From: Liolophura sinensis
Taxonomy: Eukaryota; Mollusca; Polyplacophora; Chitonida; Chitonidae
Direction of reading: 5' to 3'
Assembly (NCBI RefSeq): GCF_032854445.1
Contig: NC_088300.1
Coordinates: 39,336,458-39,400,457 of the forward strand
Length of the DNA: 64,000 nucleotides
This document shows positions 55,155 through 64,000 of this stretch, in pieces. The position numbers and the translations under genes were made by a program. Position 1 is the stretch's first letter, and each line of letters starts with the position of its first letter. Below the pieces are notes generated by a model. It was not told where the DNA came from and did not search any database. It saw only the letters and a program-made list of their open reading frames with translations.

Positions 55155-58100
55155 ATGGATGTCACTAGCGATGGTCAAGTTCTCCACGACGTCTGCAGTG
55201 AGTATATGTTGAATGACTGATAACTGATAACTTTTTCTCGAACTTGCCGTCTTTTCGTTCCGCCCCACTCGGTCAGTACAGCCGACCCTGCGCCAAGATG
55301 GCCACCGTCCACGGAATTTTAATTGGTTAAGATTAAAAAAAAAAATATAAAATAAAAACTTTTGTATATGAATATGGAAGTCAGAGCTGCTTGTCTCTGA
55401 ACAACATTGTTTACCTAACTGTCGATATTGTTTTGTTCATAAGTAGGCCTGGTACAAAATAAGATACAGATATGTACGTTGTTACCGTTGTGGGTTAGTT
55501 CACAGTGAAGATATTATCATATGCCCAAATCATGTCGTCAGCGTTGTCGCTGTCACAGGGTCATTTCAAAGCTTCAGCTAGCTATTAACATGTCATGTTT
55601 TCATGTTACGTGTTCATGTTACAACTGGATTATCTTACAACACCAGCGTGTCGTGTATAATAACAGTTACGTACCGGTACATTATAAACTACGTGTTGAT
55701 ATAGGTAAAGACATGAGACCTTGAAATATATAGAATATGAAGCAAAACCCTTTAGCACTATCTTGTACTATTAAAAATTGTGCGCAATATACTGATGATA
55801 ATTTAATTGCCCAAATATGAAGTCGTCATTACAGCCTTCGTTTTTCTGGCATACACTACTTCTTTTTCTAGTCAAGGGTGACAACATGTGTAGGCCTAGA
55901 CATGGCTGGGTCCCCTTTAGCCCAGTAGGATAAATTGTCAAATTTCGGAAAACAGTCAATTACTAATGTGCCTTGCCCATCCAGCCACTCCTTTAATATG
56001 CTTAGGGCCATAGGTACCTGACTATTAAAATCCTGAGAGGTGGATTTTTCCCAAAGGTAAATACCCATCCATATTTATTAAAGTCCCCCTTTTTCATCCA
56101 GGGCTGTTGTGTGTCTAGATACATACCTTTTGGGGACAACTGTGCTTGTACCATGTTGAAAGTTTTGCACATTTCATGAAGTTTGTTATCTGCTGATACC
56201 CTTTGACACATATATTATAATATAATAATAATATGTCAATTTGAAGGCAAATCTGCATAATAACCAAACCTTGTCTATGTGCAAAGAAGATACAAAATCT
56301 GATGGTATTCTGCAAGGAACTTATTTTAAAATATGTACATATGTGTGAAAACAACTTGATGAAAGACTTGGGTTATACATTTGTAACCGTGTTTACATTG
56401 AATCGTGTTGTAATGAAGAGCGTATACAGTACATAATAAGCTTAAGATGTAAGACCTGATGTATTATTGATGTTTTCCTAACCTAATATATTATCCTTTA
56501 AGCTATCGTTTTAGCTGTGTTCTATAATAAACCTGAATATTTGTATCATTTTTCCACTGACATTCTGCAGTGGATAGGAAATGTAAAATTAACTTTCGGC
56601 AAGGATGCTACATCAAAAGAAAAGTACATAGTGTTAATAGAAAAAAAGGGACTGGTACATGCACATATTATGATTCTTGGGACAAACGTATTTCCTATGT
56701 GCACATGTACATTTACTGATTGACAGGGTATGGAAACACATTTATTTGGGGTTTACTGACCCCATACATTTCCATATTTTGTAACCATGTAATGAATATA
56801 TCTCACAGACGACCCGTACAGGTAGACTGTGACCTGTTTCTTGAAACATGGGAGTGTGGTGTAATGTGGGGCCTTGGTGGCATAGTGGTTAGCAGGCTAG
56901 CACAGCACAATTACCCGGGAGCCTCTCACCAATGCAATCACTGTGAGTTCTGGTCCTGGATTTCCTCCAGTTTCCTCCCACCATAATGCTGGCTTCCATC
57001 GTATAAGTGTAATATTCTTGAGTATGGTGTAAACTCTAATCAAGTAAATAAATAAATTGACGATGTGACATTTGATTTGTCTCATACTTTGTGATGGTAG
57101 ATCACATTGCGACCATTTTACCATTACATTGTCCCCATTGTTGAGTATATTGTTTAATAGTATAATGAACAAGTAAAATGCATTTCCATGCAGTTTTGCT
57201 TCTTTACTTCTTCATTACTCCCTGGGATCATGCAGAAAAGTATGAGGGGTTGTGTAGTCAGTTTAAGGGATTGTCAAACCTTACTTGTGGTTGACAGGAT
57301 TATTGCCCTGTATTCTAACCTTAATTGTTTTATTGTGCCCGTGCCTTGTCATTGATTGCACAATAAATTAAAGGAGTGTTGGGTAAAGACTGTGTGAGCA
57401 GACCTAGACATTTCCTTACTCTGGCTTTAGCTGGCCTGCTTTTTTGTAGCAGCTGTGTCCTGTTCAAATTTTGTGTGAATTTATAACAGGAAACCAATAT
57501 TTGCCGTAAGCTAAACAATGTGTCTGACAATTAGTGATTTCATGAGATTGATCACAGTTTGATTCAGCGACGACAATGTTCTTGATTCATGCTGTTTATT
57601 CCGTTGGTGCACTGTGGGTGCATGTCGGCTTGCGGGGAGAGCTGAGGCTGTTAACTGCTTTGCCTCCTCAAACAGTTACCTGAGCTTCTCCTCTTGGCCC
57701 AGTAGAAAAACAGGCAGGACGTCTTGCTTCTCTTCCCACCGTTTTATTGATGCATGCCCCACTCCTAGATAGTGTTAACTTTCACAATCCTGAGCCTGTG
57801 CCACTGACTGAGCATTGGCAATCAATAGTATCCTAGGGATTTCCTATAAAATTCTCTCCAATACATGGCTGTGTGAGATTTGGCTCCTAAAACACAGGTA
57901 ATTATAATGATCAAAAGAGTTTTGCAAATATTGATTTGGGCTGAACTACATGTAGCTTGAACATTTTCAGAAAAAAATATATAAGCCAAGAAACAGTAGT
58001 GTCATAAAAATCCTTGGAGAAGCCTTTTTTGCAAGCTGGAGATGGGAATTATCTCTATTATGGATGGAACATAAACATGTATTTTGGTCTTATATTTAAG

Positions 58101-58578
58101 AAGTTGGGCCTAGGATGGCCCATTTGGCTGCCACTCAAGAGTTTATGTTGCTGCAGCTAATCAGTCCATGACTATTGAGGGTGCATGCTTGAGCTGCAGA
58201 TTTAACTTAGTAATTGTGTATAATTCCTGATGATAGAGGGTGTTGCCAAGTGTCTTTCAACCATAAATGTTACTTATTCAAGTAGGAATAAAACTCCCAT
58301 CAGATAAATTAATGGATTTTATAATACATCTCCAGCAAACATGCACTGGTAACCTCATACTGTAGACTTACCATGTCTATAAGAACAAGTTATTTTCACT
58401 TAATAAATGTGTGTAAATTTTTATAGTCATTATTAATACATGTACAGTAATACATGAAATAATGAAATAAATTGACTAAAGTGTTGCATATCTCCATGTT
58501 AAATTTACATTTACAGTTTATGTTAAGCAGATATTTATGTGTGTGTATATATATGTATACACGAAACACATTTATGTT

Positions 58579-58623
<45 letters not shown>

Positions 58624-60204
58624 GAAACTATACATATACATGTATACAAAACATTCACACTTATAATAACATGTACCTGTACAGAACTAGAGGATGTGAG
58701 CAGAAGAACTTGTTGTACATTTCACAACTAAAAGCAGTAAGGTACATATAGTGTGATGTTTGATTTTATATGTGTACGTGTACATCTAAGATCTTGCTGT
58801 ATCAGTGGTGGCTTCAGGTTAGGGGATTTCTCCACTAGGCACTGTAGTCATGGTAGTGGTTCTGCTAGATGTTCATCACTTGATTATAAACAAAGTTGTG
58901 CATGGTCATACAACTTCTGTCATTATTCAGATAATGGATAAATAAATGGAATATCAGTAAATACAATTGGTTTGAATGATGTTTACTTTTTACGTTGTTT
59001 GGTACATGTACGTGTCTCATGTATTACGGTATGATATGTTTGTCTACATAATGCTGATCTATTTAAATCTAGAATTTTGTGACATTCCAACAGGTTATGT
59101 GTCACAGTCATGTAACAGATCAGGCAGTCTTTATGATAAAAAATTCAGAGCAATACATGTACATGTACAGCAATGATGTGCTGTAGCAAAGCTGTGTCAC
59201 AAAACATGAAATATGTACATGTACAACAGTGATGTGCTGTAGCAAAGCTGTGTCACAAAACATGAAATATGTACATGTACAACAGTGATGTGCTGTAGAA
59301 AAGCTGTGTCACAAAACATGAAATATGTACATGTACAACAGTGATGTGCTGTAGCAAAGCTGTGTCACAAAACATGAAATATGTACATGTACAACAGTGA
59401 TGTGCTGTAGCAAAGCTGTGTCACAAAACATGAAATATGTACATGTACAACAGTGATGTGCTGTAGCAAAGCTGTGTCACAAAACATGAAATATGTACAT
59501 GTACAACAGTGATGTGCTGTAGCAAAGCTGTGTCACAAAACATGAAATATGTACATGTACAACGGTGATGTGCTGTAGCAAAACTGTGTCACAAAACATG
59601 AAATATGTACATGTACAACGGTGATGTGCTGTAGCAAAGCTGTGTCACAAAATATGAAATATGTACATGTACAACGGTGATGTGCTGTAGCAAAACTGTG
59701 TCACAAAACATGAAATGTGTACATGTACAACGGTGATGTGCTGTAGCAAAACTGTGTCACAAAACATGAAATATGTACATGTACAACGGTGATGTGCTGT
59801 AGCAAAGCTGTGTCACAAAACATGAAATATGTACATATACAACGGTGATGTGCTGTAGTAAAACTGTCTCACAAAACATGAAATATTTACATGTACAACA
59901 GTGATGTGCTGTGGCAAAACTGTCACAAAATATGAAATATGTACATGTGGTTGATTTTTATGATGGATGAAATATTAATGACTGGCAGTTTGCTTTAGCC
60001 ATTCCAGCTTTCTTCTCTCATATTGCCTCACCACTGTCTTAAAAGAGAAAGATTCTTGAACAAAGGGTTCTTCATCAGTCTGATTATGTGATAAATAAAT
60101 ACATTTATACGTTTTCCTGTAGGTACTGATCTGGGAATTGACAATGATGCCTTGGAGATACAGACACTGGAGCAGTACATTTCGGAAGCAGAATATCTTG
60201 GCCT
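55155..60204 (+). CDS. Unidentified gene, first two coding exons (partial)
   Basis: Exon 1 55155-55197 starts ATGGATGTCACTAGC and ends in phase 1 at a strong donor (A|GTGAGT). Exon 2 60123-60204 has the acceptor TTTTCCTGTAG and donor CT|GTGAGT. The two join in phase to about 41 residues: MDVTSDGQVLHDVCST, then LGIDNDALEIQTLEQYI and SEAEYLGL, an acidic, helix-prone N-terminus. No domain was recognised; the gene must continue to the right of 60204 and probably past the window end. The link across the 4925-nt intron rests on phase and the absence of better candidates; exons in between are possible. A short uORF (ATGGAGTTATGA, near 55113) precedes the start, which has C at -3 and G at +4. CCGCCGTCTATGTCACATGA at 55003-55022 may be promoter. 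Confidence 0.5.
55868..56211 (-). pseudogene. Frameshifted open segment of unknown origin
   Basis: Two overlapping minus-strand frames (56211-56002, then 56068-55868) have unusually protein-like composition (LDTQQPWMKKGDFNKYGW; then LWEKSTSQDFNSQVPMALS and LVIDCFPKFDN). The switch near 56050 would need a frameshift or a splice. It lies in the long intron of the plus-strand gene. Possibly a decayed gene or transposon fragment; family not recognised. Confidence 0.3.
56866..57057 (+). mobile_element. SINE family A, internally shortened
   Basis: Head GGGGCCTTGGTGGCATAGTG, CTCTCACCAATGCAATCACT, box-B region GTGAGTTCTGGTCC, then CTCCCACCATAATGCTGGC, GTATAAGTGTAATATTCTTG, and an AAATAAATAAA tail. 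The central GTACGTGGGAAGG block is missing. Confidence 0.85.
57058..58570. other. Intronic or intergenic, no exon recognised
   Basis: Long non-coding stretch inside the presumed first intron of the gene starting at 55155. Confidence 0.35.
58575..58625. repeat. (TA)n(CA)n microsatellite
   Basis: About 18 TA units followed by ACACACACAC. Confidence 0.95.
59152..59947. repeat. 56-bp satellite, about 14 copies
   Basis: Unit ACAAAACATGAAATATGTAC plus ATGTACAACAGTGATGTGCT plus GTAGCAAAGCTGTGTC (59231 and 59287 are equivalent positions). The left copies read ACAGTG and AAAGCTG; the right copies drift to ACGGTG and AAAACTG, and the last two are most diverged. Every unit carries the palindrome GTACATGTAC. 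Confidence 0.95.
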
Positions 60205-60209
60205 GTGAG

Positions 60210-60988
60210 TACCTTTAGAATTTTTCCCGCTTTAAATGGATGCGTCAACAGCCGTTATGAATTGTATAAAGTAAGCAAATCTTGTGTAGAGTTGCGTACA
60301 GAGACTTTTCCATCATAGCTAATAGGTTTAGGAACAACGAGGTAGCGGCCTCGAATGCAGCTCTCCTTCATTTAACTGCTTCTTTAAGTCAGGTTTGGTT
60401 AGAAACATGTAGATGTATCAGGCAATGGACTGACCATGATAAAGTCACTCTAAAATATTTGTACATGCAGGCATGCCATTCATTATGTTAAGTCATCACC
60501 CATAAGATCATGTCCAGTCAATATCTGAGAGATCTACTGTGCACTTACATTACATGTTCATGTAGGTTGATTTACCTGTGTTACGTATTTGTTTGTACAC
60601 TTTTATCTATATGTGGCTGGTACAGATTTGTTTTTTGTGTAGATATAATTTTGTGTGCATGATAAGAAACATTTAATGATAATAGAAGTACAGCCAGTAG
60701 TGTAGTTTCTGCAGACTGACCTACATGTACATAGCTCTTGACAAGCCTTCAGGGCAGTCATTATTAATTCTTTCTTAACTTAATATAAATAAAACAAATT
60801 ACTTCCACCTTAAGAAACACCGTGAGGTAGTAGATACATGGCTGTATAAGACGTGAAAATTCTTAAGGTGGTGTGTTTAAGTTATAATCCTAATTTTTAT
60901 GTTTGCTGGCATTATTTAGACACTGGTATGAACATCCTTATCTTAAGGACAAATATTGTGCTTTTTAGTTGGAAGCATACCCTGTTCT

Positions 60989-60990
<2 letters not shown>
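60210..60990. other. Intron after exon 60123-60204, no exon recognised
   Basis: The ORF at 60282-60491 has no splice borders; nothing else seen. Confidence 0.35.

Positions 60991-60991
<1 letters not shown>

Positions 60992-61044
<53 letters not shown>
60992..61044. repeat. (TA)n microsatellite
   Basis: About 26 uninterrupted TA units. Confidence 0.95.
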
Positions 61045-61047
<3 letters not shown>

Positions 61048-61194
61048 GTGTACATGTATGTATATATATATTAATCTTGCATCACATTTACATGTATAAT
61101 GAATAAATATTGTATTTGACCAAATACTGTCCATGGCTAAGGTGCTCATTTTCTCGGATTCTATTGAATTTCTTTGCTTCGGGAATGTACATGA

Positions 61195-61451
61195 GGGGCT
61201 TCCATGGCTAGGCTGGTTATAAGGAATGACACAGGAGGCTCTCACCAATACAGTCCTTGTGAGTTCAAGTCCAGTTCATGCTGACTTCCTCTCAGGCCGA
61301 ACATGGGAAGGTCTGCCAGCAACATGCAGATGGTGGTGGGTTTCCCCTGAGGTCTGCAAGTTTTCCACCCACCATAATGCTGGTTGCCGTCAAATAAGTG
61401 AAATATTCTTGAGCACCACGTAAAACACCGATAAAATCTAAAATAAACCTG
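61195..61451 (+). mobile_element. SINE family A, diverged full body
   Basis: GGGGCTTCCATGGCTAGGCT head, box B GTGAGTTCAAGTCC, GGAAGGTCTGCCAGCAACAT, CCACCATAATGCTGG and ACGTAAAACACCGATAAAAT. TGTACATG flanks both ends and may be the target-site duplication, although this word is common in the region. Confidence 0.85.
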
Positions 61452-62341
61452 TGTACATGGATACATATTAACAATCTCCATTTTATTTATGTTTTTAATT
61501 CTGCGAATGACAGTTTGAATGTCCATGTTGGATGATAAAGTTTTGAGAGAGAGAGAGAGAGGAAAGATTACTGTGTATGTTAATTATTTAACAATGAAGC
61601 CTTGTACTGTTTGATTTATACTACATCTCTTTTCTCTACATTAAACATAGGCAAATCAAACAGCAGTTTTTTTTGGTTTTTTTTGTTTTCCAAGTAAAAG
61701 TTATGCTAATCTACAGTGAATTGCCCAGATTAAAAAAAAACAAAGAGGTTATTAGATCGTAGTTGGTGGTTTGTCTTTTCAAGCTGCCTTAGGATATTGT
61801 GTTGAAGATAAGCAGAGGGAGGAAAACACCATGGGTAGAGGTACATTAAACTTGTAATGGAAGTGTATGTGGAAGTATTTAGCATTATATCCCCTGTCTG
61901 CTGAGAGCAGTTCATGTTCTTACCCACATAGATGAGTCTTTTCAGCTTAGTGAGCCTGACCTATTTTCCAGCAGATTTAAGTCAGGTGTGTTAATATTCA
62001 CATATGTGTGTGTATATACTTACATGAACAGGTACATGTAGACATACATGTATAGATGTAGGACATACAAGTAATCATTTTTGGTGTCATGCAGTAGTTA
62101 ACCATCATACATACACAAACAGCATTGCTCTGAAATGGGTAGGCCATATGTTCCCAGTAGTTATACTGTTTATAGAAGCCTCTCTGTCATCAATCCAGAA
62201 TATGTGTATGTTTGCTTGAAACCTTTACAGGTATAATTTACATGTGTATTGGAGAAGATAGAAAGTGCCCTATTTAATTATACTTACACTTATTTTATGT
62301 GAAAGATAGGCAATTTTCAGTATTACAACTGTTAGTAGAAA
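61452..62341. other. Intronic, no exon recognised
   Basis: Contains (GA)n at 61545-61561 and T-rich and A-rich runs at 61664-61690 and 61731-61743; otherwise nothing. Confidence 0.35.
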
Positions 62342-62480
62342 GTTTATTTTATTTGATTGGTGTTTTATGCCGTACTCATGAATATTTCACTTATACAAGG
62401 GCGACAAGCATTATGGTGGGAGGACATTGAGCAGAGCCCTGGTGGAAACCCATGACCATCTACAGGTTGCTGGCAGAACA
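62342..62480 (-). mobile_element. SINE family A, 3' half
   Basis: TTTGATTGGTGTTTTATGCC, GTACTCATGAATATTTCAC, AAGCATTATGGTGGGAGGAC, AACCCATGACCATCTACAGG; head missing. Confidence 0.8.
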
Positions 62481-63480
62481 GTTTATCAGTAACACCAAGA
62501 TACCTGAAGGAAATCATACACGGACAAGCTGTTGTGAGGATTTTCCTCGGTCAAATCTATAGAAACTGACTGACATTAGTTGTGGATGCGTACCTCTGCA
62601 AAATGCCTGCGTGGGATTGGTGTGTTTTAATGAAAAGCCTGTATCTACAAAATGTGACTGTTCTTTATTCCATCCCATTTATACAGTAATTGTCTGGAAA
62701 GAACAGCACGAAATGGGATACTGACTTTTTCAAAAATAGTATCTTACGTTATTTTATTAAGTAATCCAGTGAAGTAACATTTGGTACTGTAGGTTGACAA
62801 CATGTACATGTATCTAAAGAAACAAAGTATTCTGCATGTATGTGTATAAAGTAGATAGAAGAAGGAGGATCTAGTGATGTGAATTGCTATCTCCTTGTAA
62901 GCTGTAAACATGCCCCCTCAAGGCTAGGATTTTTCATGCCAAGCAATTTGCATTGTGCAATGTGATTCTCGTACCAGGGTTCAAGCGCAGTGCACTGGCT
63001 GTCACTTTATGACCAGGCTTAAGGCAATAAAATCTTTAATTTTAGCCTCAAATTTTCAACAGAGGAGGAAAACTGTCTTCGGTCATTCACATCATGACAC
63101 ACTATTCCTATGAAACCAGGGCCAACTTCCTCTTTATTGCTTGTTAATTAGGTCACGGTCACAATGATTTTTGAGCTGAAATTTTGTTTATGAATAGTAC
63201 CTACCTGAGGATAAATGGTTAACTTCGATAAGATTTTATAGTACATGGCTCGGGATGCTGCTTCCTTTACAGTATGATAAACAAAAATGACATAAAGCTA
63301 CATGTATATACCATTAAGACAGAGATACAACGTGAATAGTTACATGTATACATATACATGTACACACTTGACCAAGCAAAATTTGAAACTTCTACATATG
63401 CAGTTTAATGTGACAAACTAGGTGCTATCTTCATGTAGTTATTGATCCGAGTTTAGTTGTTGGCTCAAGATTGTTTTTCC
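62481..63480. other. Intronic, no exon recognised
   Basis: Several GTACATGTA-type words; no conserved coding segment. Confidence 0.35.
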
Positions 63481-63640
63481 CACACTGCCCAGTTGTGGAG
63501 AGTGGCTATTTATAAAATGAAACCATAAACTGCCACACTGCCTAATCGTGGAGAGTGGCCGTTTATAAAATGAAACCATAAACTGCCACACTGCCTAATC
63601 GTGGAGAGTGGCTATTTATAAAATGAAACCATAAACTTGC
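63481..63640. repeat. 53-bp tandem repeat, three copies
   Basis: Unit CACACTGCCTAATCGTGGAG plus AGTGGCTATTTATAAAATGA plus AACCATAAACTGC, at 63481, 63534 and 63587. The second and third copies are nearly identical. Confidence 0.95.
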
Positions 63641-64000
63641 AAAGTTTTCTCACTGTTAAAGTATGCCTTAGAAATTTTAAAGCAAACGAATAGATGTACA
63701 TGTACTGGAAAGCCTGGTAAAACTGAAATGTTTTGATGGTTGGCTGTCCATTATATTCTTGTTTGCATTCTGCTAGATGCATTAATTTTGAGATTGTGGG
63801 CTTATATAGCAACAAAATTTTATTATATTAACAGACCAATCAAGATAACTGAACTGTTAAACCAAATTGCTCTCCTTGATAGTGTTAAATATCTGGGATA
63901 TTACATATACTGGAAAAAGCCAGATTACCATATAGATATTAATGATACTTTGGCCGGGACATTCCCTTAATCAGGTTCGGTGTCCAAAAACTGTCTTCAG
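63641..64000. other. Right edge, no exon assigned
   Basis: The 76-codon ORF at 63740-63970 has no domain. The window ends in AAAACTGTCTTCAG, which could be a splice acceptor for an exon starting just beyond it. Confidence 0.3.

Overview
This is animal (metazoan) nuclear DNA, most likely from a mollusc and plausibly a bivalve. It has AT-rich intergenic sequence, long introns with GT...AG borders, no operons, and many tandem repeats. At least seventeen copies or fragments of one tRNA-headed SINE are present (tail reading CGTAAAACACCAAT before an AAATAAAT or poly-A tract). Three copies of a second SINE carry a GTCAGTATAATG core that I associate, from memory, with bivalve genomes. The lineage is an inference; no search could be run.

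Five gene models are supported to different degrees. (1) 226-1659 (+): an intronless, secreted, probably GPI-anchored chitin-deacetylase-like protein whose catalytic and metal-binding motifs are largely lost. (2) 18866-32099 (+): a 13-exon gene reconstructed by hand with every intron phase closing. It encodes 565 residues: signal peptide, a kelch beta-propeller of about six blades, then a cytochrome b561 membrane domain with all four haem histidines. This domain combination is the most interesting thing in the window. (3) 38883-35601 (-): a five-exon cysteine- and glycine-rich (CRP/CSRP) two-LIM protein of 190 residues, convergent with gene 2. (4) 43975-41997 (-): a tentative three-exon, 110-residue gene of unknown function. 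(5) 55155-60204 (+): the 5' part of an unidentified gene, with a short first coding exon and an 82-nt second exon that join in phase across an intron of about 4.9 kb.

The rest is non-coding. 1.7-18.8 kb is intergenic, with minisatellites of 54, 51, 43, 28 and 18 bp, a perfect 114-bp AT-cored palindrome and several SINEs. The introns of gene 2 hold SINEs, MITE-like inverted-repeat elements and short tandem arrays, one of them directly abutting a splice acceptor. 39.8-41.1 kb is a 42-bp minisatellite with a 252-bp higher-order period that creates a spurious 444-codon open frame. 48.3-53.4 kb contains a diverged direct duplication of about 0.8 kb. 58.5-63.6 kb, in or downstream of gene 5, is rich in TACATGTA-type palindromes and holds a 56-bp satellite.

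The genes are unrelated in function (extracellular matrix or surface glycan binding, transmembrane redox, muscle/cytoskeletal LIM adaptor) and nothing suggests co-regulation. Most long open frames here come from tandem repeats whose period is a multiple of three, not from genes.
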